A stretch of DNA of 44,833 nt from JBBDSU01 sp040904825 (GCA_040904825.1 JBBDSU010000033.1:1-44833), one strand, 5' to 3'. Positions 1 through 7,461 are shown, counted from the first letter of the stretch. Numbers and translations: made by a program. The notes: generated by a model not told the origin, from the sequence alone.

Positions 1-2
1 GT

Positions 3-122
3 GACGGATTCGCCGAGTTGGGGCAACTGGACTTCAGCCACTTCGCTTCGCTCCTAGAGGTTGAGACCGCGACCCCACGGACAGATCGGGATCTTGTCGG
101 TCTCGCGATTGCGTGCGGGTGA
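3..122 (+). CDS. 3' end of an unidentified protein-coding gene (partial)
   Basis: An open frame enters from the left edge and stops at TGA 120-122, giving 39 residues that end in LVGLAIACG. The third codon positions are mostly G or C, as in the neighbouring genes, and the stop falls 6 bp before the stop of the convergent nadA. This tail-to-tail packing fits a real gene end. The fragment is too short to assign to a family. It could be chance reading-through, so confidence is limited. Confidence 0.42.
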   Translation, partial: DGFAELGQLDFSHFASLLEVETATPRTDRDLVGLAIACG

Positions 123-128
123 GCGACG

Positions 129-1493
129 CTAGCGGACCCCAGTTGCCGACGCAGGTGCCGGATGATGGGCGGCAAGCGATGCTCCGTCGCCAGGCAGGTC
201 AAGCATGCGCTGCAATGCGATCCGCGCCCACCGCCTAGTGTCATCAGCGACTCGCACCTCGTTGACGACACGCCCTTCGACCAGTGCCTCCAACACCCAG
301 ACGAGATGAGGGAGATCGATGCGGTTCATCGTGGCGCAGAAGCACACGGTGTCATCAAGGAACACGATCTGTTTGTCGGGATACTCGTCACCCAGGCGGC
401 GCACCAGGTTCAGTTCGGTAGCGATAGCAATGCTGGCGCCGGTAGGCGCTTCCCTTACCCATTCGATGATCTGCCCCGTCGATCCAACCCGGTCTGCGCG
501 AAGCACGACATCGTGACGGCATTCCGGATGGGTGATGACCTCGACTCCGGGGATCTCCTGCCGGATGCGGTCAACCATCTCTGGCTGGAACCTTGCGTGC
601 ACTGAACAGTGGCCTTTCCACAAGATCACGCGACCCTGGCGAAGCTCATCATCAGTGAGGCCTCCATCCGGTTTCCAAGGGTCGTACACGAGGCAATCGT
701 CAAGGTCCATTCCCAGCCCCAGGACGGCCGTGTTGCGGCCAAGGTGCTGGTCGGGCAGGAACATGACGCGACCGTGGTCGCCTTCCACTTGGTCGAAGGC
801 CCAGCGCATCGCGCGAGCCGCGTTTGACGATGTGCAGATCGCACCTCGGTGCTCGCCGCAGAAGGCTTTGATCGCAGCGGACGAGTTCATGTAGGTCAGA
901 GGGATCGTTGAATCGGTGATACCAGCCCTGTCCAGTCGAGCCCATGCATCGATGAGTTGACGTTCAGTCGCCATGTCAGCCATCGAACAGCCAGCAGCCA
1001 AGTCGGGCAGGATCACCGTCTGATCATCGCGGCCGAGCATCGAAGCCGACTCTGCCATGAAGTGAACGCCGCAGAACACGATGTAGGGAGCTGCAGCGAT
1101 CGCGGCCTGACGGGATAGCTCGAATGAGTCCCCACGGATGTCGGCAAACTCAATGACTTGGTCACGTTGGTAGTGATGCCCAAGGATTACCACTTGATCG
1201 CCGAGTTGTTCGCGCGCGAGGCGGATCCTGTCGGACAGGGTTGGATCGTCGGGTGACGGCAGGTCGCCGGGGCAGACGACACCTCGTTCGCTACCTGGAT
1301 CGGTGCCACGGCCCAACAGAAGGAGAGGCGAATCTGGCGGGATCGTCGGCACGCCTGTCCGGTTGTGAATGGATGCGGCGCGAGGCGCTGCTAGGCGGGA
1401 GGCCGTCACGAAGGTTCCTGTCGTGGCGAGAGACTTGGTGATCACGCGGGGCGTCGGATCGAAGCGGCCGGCATGCGCCGGTGTTCTTGGCAT
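129..1493 (-). CDS. nadA: Quinolinate synthase NadA
   Basis: NadA condenses iminoaspartate with dihydroxyacetone phosphate to make quinolinate, the first committed pyridine-ring step of de novo NAD synthesis, using a [4Fe-4S] cluster in the cytoplasm. Family motifs are clear: VVILGHHYQRD near the start of the core, CGVHFMAESA, GCSMAD, WKGHCSVH, THPEC and CFCATMNRIDL. The cysteines in the first, fourth and last of these match the usual three cluster ligands. The protein is about 454 aa from ATG 1493, longer than the usual 330-370 aa, so the first roughly 80 residues are uncertain. GTG 1409, preceded by an AGGA-like site, is an alternative start. The open frame reaches upstream to 1769, but that part overlaps the divergent glycerate kinase and is not native-looking. 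No nadB or nadC is adjacent. Confidence 0.93.
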   Translation of the reverse strand: MPRTPAHAGRFDPTPRVITKSLATTGTFVTASRLAAPRAASIHNRTGVPTIPPDSPLLLLGRGTDPGSERGVVCPGDLPSPDDPTLSDRIRLAREQLGDQVVILGHHYQRDQVIEFADIRGDSFELSRQAAIAAAPYIVFCGVHFMAESASMLGRDDQTVILPDLAAGCSMADMATERQLIDAWARLDRAGITDSTIPLTYMNSSAAIKAFCGEHRGAICTSSNAARAMRWAFDQVEGDHGRVMFLPDQHLGRNTAVLGLGMDLDDCLVYDPWKPDGGLTDDELRQGRVILWKGHCSVHARFQPEMVDRIRQEIPGVEVITHPECRHDVVLRADRVGSTGQIIEWVREAPTGASIAIATELNLVRRLGDEYPDKQIVFLDDTVCFCATMNRIDLPHLVWVLEALVEGRVVNEVRVADDTRRWARIALQRMLDLPGDGASLAAHHPAPASATGVR

Positions 1494-1523
1494 TGGGATC
1501 AGGCGGTTGGCGCATGCACATCG

Positions 1524-1546
1524 GTTCAGGTCACTGTGACTATAAC
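1524..1546. promoter_or_regulatory. Imperfect 23-bp palindrome upstream of nadA, candidate NAD-pathway repressor operator
   Basis: The sequence reads GTTCAGGTCAC-T-GTGACTATAAC. The two 11-base arms match at 8 of 11 positions, including the inner GTCAC/GTGAC. It lies 31-53 bp upstream of the nadA ATG in the divergent nadA/glycerate kinase spacer. The GTTATAGTC-type half site resembles what I recall of NrtR-type operators that control NAD biosynthesis genes in actinobacteria. The palindrome is seen; the regulator is inferred. Confidence 0.4.
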
Positions 1547-1648
1547 TGACCACGATGGTAGCACCTCCGGACGCCGTGTAGCGTCCCGATCCGGTCTGTT
1601 GCCGGGCCCTAGTCGTGAGGGCGAGTCGAACACAGCGAAGGGTTTCGA

Positions 1649-2728
1649 ATGCGGGTGGTGATCGCTCCAGACGGCTTTGGTGGCACCTTGAGCGCTCGGC
1701 AGGCTGCAAGCGCCATTGCAGATGGTTGGAGAAGCACCCGGCCCGGCGACGAAGTGACTGAGGTTCCACTGTCTGACGGTGGCGAAGGATTTCTCGATGT
1801 TGTCATGGCCGACGACGATGAGGAGGTCATCCTTGAAGTGGCCGGGCCGCTGGGCCACCCAGTTGAGGCCCGGTATGTCATGCGAGACGGGTCGACGGCT
1901 GTCATCGAATCTGCTGCGGCGTGCGGGCTTGCGCTGGTACCCGATGCGATGCGTGACCCCATGAGAACGACGACCTATGGCGTGGGTCAGATGCTCCACG
2001 ATGCGATCGGTCGTGGGGCTCGTCGGATCCTGATGGGGCTGGGAGGGTCGGCCACAGTCGACGGGGGTGCAGGAGCACTCTGCGGCCTCGGCTATCGCGT
2101 GACCGTGTCAGATGGATCCGGCCTCAAGGTCGGCGCGTCCGACCTTGGCAACGTGGCATCGATCGAGGTGGGATGGGCGCCATCGTGTGACGATGTTGCG
2201 GTTGAACTGTTGAGCGACGTGACCACAGTCCTGGCAGATGCAGCCCGAGTATTCGGCCCCCAAAAGGGGGCTGACGATGCAACAGTGCAACAACTCACGC
2301 TTGCACTGCAGCGATGGGCTGATGTCGTCGAGCGTGACCTCGCTGCGGGCAAGCGCGTGCGTGACGATATGGGTACAGGCGCCGCGGGAGGGCTCGGCTA
2401 TGCGCTGATGGCTGCCATCGGTGCTCGAGTGGTTCCGGGCATCGACGCTGTGGCGGACCTGGTCGACCTTGATGCGCAGCTTGATGGTGCTGACATCGTC
2501 GTCACCGGAGAGGGACGGCTTGATGCAACCTCTGCCCAAGGCAAGGTCATCGCGTCGGTGACCGAACGGACTCGATCCAGAGGCGCTCGTGTCATGGCCG
2601 TTGTGGGGCAAGTCGGCGAAGGTGCGCCTTCGCTCGATGACGTTGAGGCATCCGCGCAAACTGGGCCTGGCCCAGATCCTGCAACTGAAGTGTCGGCGGC
2701 GGCAGCCCGTCTGGCTGAACGCGTCTGA
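1649..2728 (+). CDS. Glycerate kinase (GlxK/GarK family)
   Basis: This cytoplasmic enzyme phosphorylates D-glycerate, normally to 2-phosphoglycerate in this family. It has the family opening VVIAPDGFGGTLSA, the SDGGEGFLDVV motif, a glycine-rich LMGLGGSATVDGGAG segment, GAAGGLGYAL and the C-terminal TGEGRLDATSAQGK motif. At 359 aa it is close to the usual 370-380 aa. The start at ATG 1649 follows a GAAGGG ribosome site. It is divergent from nadA and ends before a pair of hairpins. Glycerate kinases of this type lie next to ErpA-like genes in other actinobacteria (as I recall Rv2204c/Rv2205c), and an ErpA-like gene is 1.2 kb downstream here. Confidence 0.92.
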   Translation: MRVVIAPDGFGGTLSARQAASAIADGWRSTRPGDEVTEVPLSDGGEGFLDVVMADDDEEVILEVAGPLGHPVEARYVMRDGSTAVIESAAACGLALVPDAMRDPMRTTTYGVGQMLHDAIGRGARRILMGLGGSATVDGGAGALCGLGYRVTVSDGSGLKVGASDLGNVASIEVGWAPSCDDVAVELLSDVTTVLADAARVFGPQKGADDATVQQLTLALQRWADVVERDLAAGKRVRDDMGTGAAGGLGYALMAAIGARVVPGIDAVADLVDLDAQLDGADIVVTGEGRLDATSAQGKVIASVTERTRSRGARVMAVVGQVGEGAPSLDDVEASAQTGPGPDPATEVSAAAARLAERV

Positions 2729-2742
2729 CAAGGCTCCTGTGA

Positions 2743-2761
2743 CCCTGCGGTGCTCGCAGGG
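2743..2761. terminator. Hairpin just after the glycerate kinase gene
   Basis: A perfect 7-bp stem, CCCTGCG pairing with CGCAGGG around a 5-nt loop, begins 15 bp after the glycerate kinase stop. There is no T-run after it, so it is at best a weak or Rho-assisted terminator. Confidence 0.35.
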
Positions 2762-2877
2762 CAGTCAATGGTCGGTTCCCGCTGGCCGTCAGGGCACGAA
2801 TCGCCCTCATCGGTCGGTCGCCCATCAATGGTGGCCGGTGAGCGCGATGGTCCTGGGCGAGCTCCGGGTTCGAACAG

Positions 2878-2917
2878 CATTGAGGGGAGCGCCGGTGGTG
2901 CTGCGCTCCCCTCAATG
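2878..2917. terminator. Strong hairpin between convergent genes, probable bidirectional terminator
   Basis: CATTGAGGGGAGCGC (2878-2892) pairs perfectly over 15 bp with its reverse complement at 2903-2917 across a 10-nt loop. It lies between the end of the glycerate kinase (plus strand) and the end of the membrane-protein gene (minus strand), where a shared terminator is expected. A clear T-run is missing on both strands, which is common in high-GC actinobacteria. Confidence 0.62.
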
Positions 2918-2952
2918 GGTCTGTGTGACGCGACGTCAGTCGCGAGCCTGTA

Positions 2953-3545
2953 TCAGGACGAAGGTGCGCCAGCGAGCTCTGCCAGTCGCTTGTTCACATC
3001 CTTGATACCGAGNNNNNNNNNNNNNNNNNNNNNNNNNNNNNNNNNNNNNNNNNNNNNNNNNNNNNNNNNNNNNNNNNNNNNNNNNNNNNNNNNNNNNNNN
3101 NNNNNNNNNNNNACGAAGGTGCGCCAGCGAGCTCTGCCAGTCGCTTGTTCACATCCTTGATACCGAGGCCGATCAAGACGAACAGAACACCCATGCCGAT
3201 GGCCATCGCTGAGACACCAAAGGCCAGGATTGAGGTGAACAGGGATGCCTGCAAGAACGAGGCGTTCATAGCTGTCGCCCGGCGCGGGTCCTCACGGTCC
3301 AACTCGGCGTAGGTCTGGCCATCGGTGATGCGCATCGTGTGCAGCTCAATGGCCTGAGTCTGGGCGTACGCGGTGAACGGGCCACGAACTTCGCGGCCAG
3401 GGAACATGTAGTCATCGCCCTCAGGAACCGTGATGCGCTGTTCGCCCAGAGTGTTGTTGACCAGTGTCCACGTGCCAATGCCACCCAGGATGAGGATGAC
3501 GCCGAGCACCAGCGAGCCGATGGATGCGAGTTTGCGGATGTCCAT
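2953..3545 (-). CDS. Small membrane protein of the actinobacterial LigA-misannotated type (interrupted by the assembly gap)
   Basis: The protein has an N-terminal membrane helix (residues about 6-30, SIGSLVLGVILILGGIGTW), an extracytoplasmic segment with the motif TYAELDREDPRRATAMNASF, a second helix (about 110-130) and a short C-terminus, DVNKRLAELAGAPSS. Proteins of this look are common in actinobacteria and are often labelled aromatic ring-opening dioxygenase LigA, a name with no support in the sequence; the function is unknown. The 100-N gap falls in the last codons. If the 55-bp duplication around it is collapsed, the frame closes at TGA 2955-2953 and the gene is whole (about 145 aa). 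GTG 3554 is an alternative start, but a GAGGAG at 3558-3563 is very close to it; ATG 3545 has a longer spacing. Confidence 0.78.
2958..3012. repeat. Left copy of the 55-bp contig-end duplication
   Basis: These 55 bases are identical to 3113-3167 on the other side of the N run. They code for the same C-terminal residues of the membrane protein, so they are the overlapping ends of two contigs and not a biological repeat. Confidence 0.95.
3013..3112. other. Scaffold gap of exactly 100 N
   Basis: A run of 100 undetermined bases joins two contigs whose ends are identical over 55 bp. The true distance is probably negative (an overlap of 55 bp), so no sequence is likely to be missing here. Confidence 0.98.
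3113..3167. repeat. Right copy of the 55-bp contig-end duplication
   Basis: Identical to 2958-3012. The length of 55 equals a common de Bruijn k-mer size, which supports an assembler-made contig overlap. Confidence 0.95.
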
Positions 3546-3563
3546 GTTGATCACTTTCTCCTC

Positions 3564-3909
3564 GGTAAGTGAGGCGGTTATGCGGCTAAGACCTTCAGCA
3601 GCCTGGGGGAGCGCTGCCGGCTTGTGGCCGTAGGCCGGACGGGAACCTGGGCGTACTGTGCCAGTCAGGCGCAGATCGGCGCAGGGGACTAAGGCCTGAT
3701 ATTCGTGCGGAGGGTCCCATGATCGACAGGACTTTGTTCACATAAGCGGCGGCCGACCCCAGGCGATGGTGATGACCAGTTGGGGGAGATCTCCTCAACA
3801 GCGATGAACCTGCCAAGCGTGTCTGCGTCATGCGGCAGTCCGTCGGTACACTTGGCACCTAGGTGCCCGCCGATGACTGGGCCGGTGCCGACCGAACGCC
3901 TCAACGATC
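3564..3909. other. Non-coding spacer upstream of erpA and of the membrane-protein gene
   Basis: About 350 bp between two divergent genes. The open frames here give low-complexity, unconserved-looking translations, so I see no gene. It should hold the promoters of both genes. The only distinctive element is the palindrome at 3854-3867. Confidence 0.6.
3854..3867. promoter_or_regulatory. Perfect 14-bp palindrome upstream of erpA
   Basis: GGCACCTAGGTGCC is fully self-complementary and lies 55 bp before the erpA start in a non-coding spacer, a usual operator position. A 14-bp palindrome is expected a few times by chance in 45 kb, so regulatory meaning is only possible. Confidence 0.25.
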
Positions 3910-3921
3910 GAGGAGCCACGC

Positions 3922-4287
3922 GTGAGTGCTGACACTGCGACGAGTACCGAGGCCACGACCACCCTGGAGTTGACGGAAACGGCGGCGGAAAAGGTCCGTA
4001 GTTTCCTTGCGGATCAGTCCGACGTCGACGATATCGCGCTGCGTGTCGCGGTACAGGCGGGTGGATGTGCCGGGTTCCGGTATGCGCTGTTCTTTGACGA
4101 TCGCGAACTCGATGGTGACCTCGAAGAAGTGCATCACGGGATCAAGGTGCGCCTTGACAAGATGTCGTCGCCGTACCTATCTGGCGCCGTCATCGACTGG
4201 AAAGAGTCCTTAGAGGCCTCAGGGTTCTCCATCGAGAACCCCAACGCCAGTGGATCATGCGCATGTGGTGACAGCGCCACCTTCTGA
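3922..4287 (+). CDS. erpA: A-type Fe-S cluster carrier, ErpA/IscA (HesB) family
   Basis: A-type carriers deliver Fe-S clusters to apo-enzymes in the cytoplasm. The 121-aa protein has the three conserved cysteines: C49 in QAGGCAGFRY, and C113 and C115 in GSCACGDS. An N-terminal tail of about 14 Thr/Ser/Ala-rich residues precedes the family fold. GTG 3922 follows a GAGGAG site (3910-3915) at good spacing. The gene converges on tusA, and a 12-bp hairpin separates them. Candidate clients nearby are NadA, IlvD, GltB and KorAB, which all need Fe-S clusters. ErpA, IscA and SufA cannot be told apart from the sequence alone; ErpA is the usual actinobacterial name. Confidence 0.9.
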   Translation: MSADTATSTEATTTLELTETAAEKVRSFLADQSDVDDIALRVAVQAGGCAGFRYALFFDDRELDGDLEEVHHGIKVRLDKMSSPYLSGAVIDWKESLEASGFSIENPNASGSCACGDSATF

Positions 4288-4298
4288 TGGTTCGGCGG

Positions 4299-4328
4299 CT
4301 GCCCCGGCTCGCGCGAGAGCCGGGGCAG
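4299..4328. terminator. Hairpin between convergent erpA and tusA
   Basis: CTGCCCCGGCTC pairs perfectly over 12 bp with GAGCCGGGGCAG around a 6-nt loop. It starts 12 bp after the erpA stop and ends 14 bp before the tusA stop, so it can serve both strands. No T-run follows. Confidence 0.6.
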
Positions 4329-4342
4329 TAACTGCAGGGCCC

Positions 4343-4573
4343 TCAGCGGATCCGCTCGACGAGGAATTCTTCAACGTCGCCGGTGCGATTGATCTCGACG
4401 AGCCGCTGCCGTTGCATACGGCACCAGACGGGCACGTCAACTTTCGCAGCGGGATCAGTTGCGAGCAGGCGCACGAAGGTGCCCACCTCGACGGTGTCCA
4501 TCATGTTGGCAAGTTCGATGACCGGCAATGGGCAGGCCATGCCACGAGCATCAACCTCAATGGGTTCGGTCAT
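4343..4573 (-). CDS. tusA: TusA/SirA-like sulfur carrier protein
   Basis: A 76-aa protein with the family signature DARGMACPLPVIEL, in which Cys14 of CPxP is the persulfide-carrying residue. TusA proteins accept sulfur from a cysteine desulfurase and pass it to tRNA thiolation, molybdopterin or other pathways. A cysteine desulfurase lies upstream on the same strand, with a universal stress gene between them. The start is placed at ATG 4573, because a GAGG site sits 10 bp before it, whereas the ATG at 4582 directly abuts that site. The gene begins 28 bp after the stress protein stop, so co-transcription is likely. Confidence 0.85.
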   Translation of the reverse strand: MTEPIEVDARGMACPLPVIELANMMDTVEVGTFVRLLATDPAAKVDVPVWCRMQRQRLVEINRTGDVEEFLVERIR

Positions 4574-4601
4574 CAGCGTCATACCTCGGCATCAAGCGAC
4601 G

Positions 4602-5405
4602 TCATGAGACGTCGAGAGGCGGTCCCGGGTCGATCGTCACCAACAAGCCGGCCCGTGGGGCGGACCAGGCAAGGTGCGTCGTTGCCGCACGAAATCCCAC
4701 CGCAGTCGGGGCTACCGGGGAGATGATCAGGGTGTCCGGCGTGGCGTGCTCGGCGACCACGAGATGGTTGCGACGTTGGTCCCGGACAAGGGTGTCACAC
4801 AACGTGACCAGGTCATCAGGGATCGTGAAATCCTGGTGACCGGTCGCCAACAGGCCCATCGACTGCAACAGGTCGGCACGTAGCCCGGCTGCGACGTGGG
4901 TTGCGAGGCGCAAGCCGCCAACACCACCCGGGAGGAGATGGTCGGCGTGGACGGGTAGCACACCACGCGTGGGAAGCTCCCGGCCTGCTCGAAGCACTGC
5001 GATGGGAGTGCGAGTCCTTCCCACAACGCGGTCAATCAACCGGCCGCACACGTCTGTCGATGACGTTTCCCCCCGCCATCCGATGAGCACGAGCGAAGGT
5101 GTTGTCTGACGCATCGCGTTGAGGACGCCGGTAGAAACGTCATCAGCGATCTCGACATGAGCCGTGGCGTCGGCCCCGAGCTCGCTCGCTGTTCGCTGGG
5201 CTTCAGCAAGCCGCTGTTGGACCGTGGCTTGCTGTTCGTCGCTCGTGCCGGGCGTCAGCACCGTGACGATGTCGACAGCGCCACCGTCACGGCGAGCCAA
5301 CGCAGCCGCGCACGACAACAGCGCGTGGATCGATGCAGGGTTGACCACCGGCACCAAGATTGAGCGTCCGAGGGATGAGGCCGTGTCGCTGACGCCCTCG
5401 GGCAT
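4602..5405 (-). CDS. Universal stress protein (UspA family), 267 aa
   Basis: The protein starts MPEGVSDTASSLGRSILVPV and continues with the alternating strands and helices of a UspA fold: hydrophobic strand ILVPVVNPASI, helix ALLSCAAALARRDG, VDIVTVLTPG, then SLVLIGWRG and TPIAVLRAG. At 267 aa it is about twice a single Usp domain, and the second half (about residues 145-267) may be a second, diverged domain; the end SPRAGLLVTIDPGPP-type strand fits this. The start is firm: AGGAGG at 5412-5417, six bases before ATG 5405. Typical role: ATP- or ligand-binding stress response in the cytoplasm; the exact role is unknown. It sits between the cysteine desulfurase and tusA. Confidence 0.82.
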   Translation of the reverse strand: MPEGVSDTASSLGRSILVPVVNPASIHALLSCAAALARRDGGAVDIVTVLTPGTSDEQQATVQQRLAEAQRTASELGADATAHVEIADDVSTGVLNAMRQTTPSLVLIGWRGETSSTDVCGRLIDRVVGRTRTPIAVLRAGRELPTRGVLPVHADHLLPGGVGGLRLATHVAAGLRADLLQSMGLLATGHQDFTIPDDLVTLCDTLVRDQRRNHLVVAEHATPDTLIISPVAPTAVGFRAATTHLAWSAPRAGLLVTIDPGPPLDVS

Positions 5406-5417
5406 CTCTGGCCTCCT

Positions 5418-5726
5418 TATCGTCCCTGCGCACTGTGTTCGCTCAGCCGGCGCATCGGATCTGCAAGCAATGGCCCGTCCTTCGTGAGCGGCACCGTCGC
5501 GCGTCCCACTGTCGCGAGCGGCGCCTTCGCGCGCCGTGTCTGCCACCTGCGCCGCCGATGAAGCGTCAGCGCAGAGGCGATAACTCCGGCCGATTCCGGT
5601 AGGGAGGTGCAGCATCGCGCTGAAGGCGTGGTTCCAACCGCCTGTGCACTGCGTGGTTGGCGGCCTTGGGTCACTGTACCCAGCACAACTCGGGGGAGTA
5701 TGGTCGTCGGGCGGGGCGTCACTGCC
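5418..5726. other. Spacer between cysteine desulfurase and the stress protein gene
   Basis: About 310 bp with no credible gene: the open frames are Arg/Pro-rich and unlike any family. It probably contains a promoter for the stress protein/tusA pair. I see no hairpin or repeat of note. Confidence 0.5.
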
Positions 5727-6899
5727 TCACTGAGGGCTCTTGGGCCGGCGCGCGAACTGTCGAAGATCCGAGACAACGGTTGCATACGCATCGGCAAACG
5801 CATGAATGTCCCGGTCGGACGTGTCGGGGCCGATGGACACGCGTATATGGCCGTGGGTCAAGCTTCCCATCGCGGCCAGGACGTGCGACGGCTCGCCAGA
5901 GGTGGATGCACACGATGAGCCTGAGTGGACACTAAAGCCGGCATCGTCGAGTCGGGAGACGAGAGCTGCGCCGTCGACATAAAGCGCACTGGCGGCAACG
6001 ATGCCAGGATGGGCGTCAGCCAAAGGCCCGTGTATTTGCACGTCATCCACCGCGGTAATCAACGCTTCCCGGAGGGTTCGGCGAAGCACTTCGCGGTGGC
6101 GGTGTTCAGCGCCTTGACGCTCGACGGCTATGCGCAGTGCGACCGCTGATCCGGCGATGACCACCGGGTCGATGAGGCCAGCTCGTCGCGACATTTGACG
6201 TTGGTCCCCCTCCAGGAGCGGCGCGATGCGGGTGGCAGGTCGCATGGCGAGAAAGCCGGCACCCGGAGGCCCACCGAACTTGGCGGCTGACACCGAGATG
6301 GCGTCGGCGCCTAATTGGTCGAGTGTCACGCCAACTTGGCCAACCGATTGGCACGCGTCAACGTGGAACAAGGCGCCGGCCTCACGTGCAAGTTGGCCAA
6401 TCTCGAAAGTGGGTTGGATGGCTCCAACTTCATGATTGGCGTGCTGAATGTGAATCGCGAGCGTGTCAGACCGCACGACCCGGGCCACATCGTTGGCGTC
6501 GACCACGCCAGCGCCATCGACGCCAACGACATCCAGTTCGAAGCCATGCTCGTTGCGAAGGCGTTGTGCCGCCCGCAGCACGCTGGAGTGCTCGACCGCA
6601 GAGACGACGACATGGCGCCGCGTATCGCCAGTGATTGCAGCGGCGCGAGCGGTGCCGAGTACCGCCAGATGGACTGCTTCAGTGCCTCCTGAGGTCCATA
6701 CGATTCCGTCCGCAGGCGCGCCGACGTCGCTGGCCGCCGATCTGCTGGCGCTGTCGATGAGGTCGTGTGCACGCCTCCCCGGTCCGTGAGCACGCTCCGG
6801 GTCTCCAAGTTCAAGGTCGCGGGCATCATCCATCGCGCGTCGAGCCTCTGGGCGCAGCGGCCAGACAGATGCGTGGTCAAGGTAGACGGGTGCGTTCAC
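5727..6899 (-). CDS. Cysteine desulfurase (NifS/IscS-like class V aminotransferase)
   Basis: This PLP enzyme takes sulfur from cysteine as an enzyme persulfide, for Fe-S clusters or tRNA thiolation. Visible landmarks: VYLDHASVWPLRPEA at the start, H104 in AVEHSSVL, IQHANHEVGAIQP, the PLP-contacting D181/Q184 (HVDACQSVGQ), PLP lysine K207 in SVSAAKFGGPPGAGF, and catalytic C330 in HSGSSCAST. The 390-aa length is normal. The residue before the PLP lysine is Ala206, where the family nearly always has His; this histidine normally helps catalysis, so activity may differ. The start is GTG 6899. It leads the minus-strand set with the stress protein and tusA, suggesting sulfur transfer to TusA. Confidence 0.9.
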   Translation of the reverse strand: MNAPVYLDHASVWPLRPEARRAMDDARDLELGDPERAHGPGRRAHDLIDSASRSAASDVGAPADGIVWTSGGTEAVHLAVLGTARAAAITGDTRRHVVVSAVEHSSVLRAAQRLRNEHGFELDVVGVDGAGVVDANDVARVVRSDTLAIHIQHANHEVGAIQPTFEIGQLAREAGALFHVDACQSVGQVGVTLDQLGADAISVSAAKFGGPPGAGFLAMRPATRIAPLLEGDQRQMSRRAGLIDPVVIAGSAVALRIAVERQGAEHRHREVLRRTLREALITAVDDVQIHGPLADAHPGIVAASALYVDGAALVSRLDDAGFSVHSGSSCASTSGEPSHVLAAMGSLTHGHIRVSIGPDTSDRDIHAFADAYATVVSDLRQFARRPKSPQ

Positions 6900-7071
6900 A
6901 CCGCCACAGTAGGGGGCCAGGCACGTTCACTCCATGGGGCCCCGCGCAAACCTTGATGGCGTCCCATGAAAAGTTGCACAGGTAAGGTGGTGGTTCGTGC
7001 TCGCACCGTGGTCCTAGCGCAGGTCTGCGACGGATGGCGGTGCACCCAATGTGATCGAGGAGAGCGACGCG

Positions 7072-7461
7072 GTGAACGTGCTCGTGGTGTCGCAGGATGT
7101 CGATGAACTCGCCCGTGCTGTTGACGGGGTCAAGCTGGCGTTTGAAGGCGAGATCCATACGGCCGATTCGGCGGAAGAGATGCGTTCGAAGATGCTTGCC
7201 GACGGCGAACCGTTCGACGTGATCATCGTCGACGGGGATCTGCAACCTCGTGGTGGCTACGCAGCCTTGTACGAAATGCGTGCAACTGAAGATCTGCACG
7301 GCCGTGAGCCAACGCCAGCGATCGTGCTTGGTGAACGCGTCCAGGATGTTTGGCTCGCCCAGTGGGCACGAGCCGACGGCACGGTGGCGAAACCGGTTGA
7401 TCCGTTTGTGCTGGCCCGCTGCGCGCGAAGGGCTGTGCGACGTTCAACCCAGGCCGCATGA
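7072..7461 (+). CDS. Stand-alone receiver-like (response-regulator fold) protein
   Basis: A 129-aa protein with the receiver (REC) pattern: VNVLVVSQDVDE first strand, FDVIIVDGDL with the likely phospho-acceptor D54, and VAKPVDP with the conserved lysine K107. There is no output domain. The acidic pair that binds magnesium is reduced to D9, and the usual Thr/Ser on strand 4 appears to be Gly (AIVLGER), so it may be a non-phosphorylated pseudo-receiver. GTG 7072 is preceded by GAGGAG (7057-7062) at 9 bp spacing; a GTG at 7051 is less likely. It ends 19 bp before trpD and probably shares its transcript. Confidence 0.75.
   Translation: MNVLVVSQDVDELARAVDGVKLAFEGEIHTADSAEEMRSKMLADGEPFDVIIVDGDLQPRGGYAALYEMRATEDLHGREPTPAIVLGERVQDVWLAQWARADGTVAKPVDPFVLARCARRAVRRSTQAA

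Noticed and set aside
1494..1769. N-terminal extension of nadA
   Set aside because: It would overlap the first 120 bp of the divergent glycerate kinase and has no family similarity; the frame is simply open by base composition.
2860..2880. GGGTTCGAAC, like a tRNA T-loop
   Set aside because: No pairing T-stem, anticodon arm or acceptor stem can be formed around it.
2958..3167. True tandem repeat in the membrane-protein gene
   Set aside because: Exact identity over 55 bp on both sides of a 100-N run is the mark of a contig overlap.
3854..3867. Transposon inverted repeat or attachment site at the 14-bp palindrome
   Set aside because: No second copy, no recombinase and no duplicated flank; kept only as a weak operator candidate.
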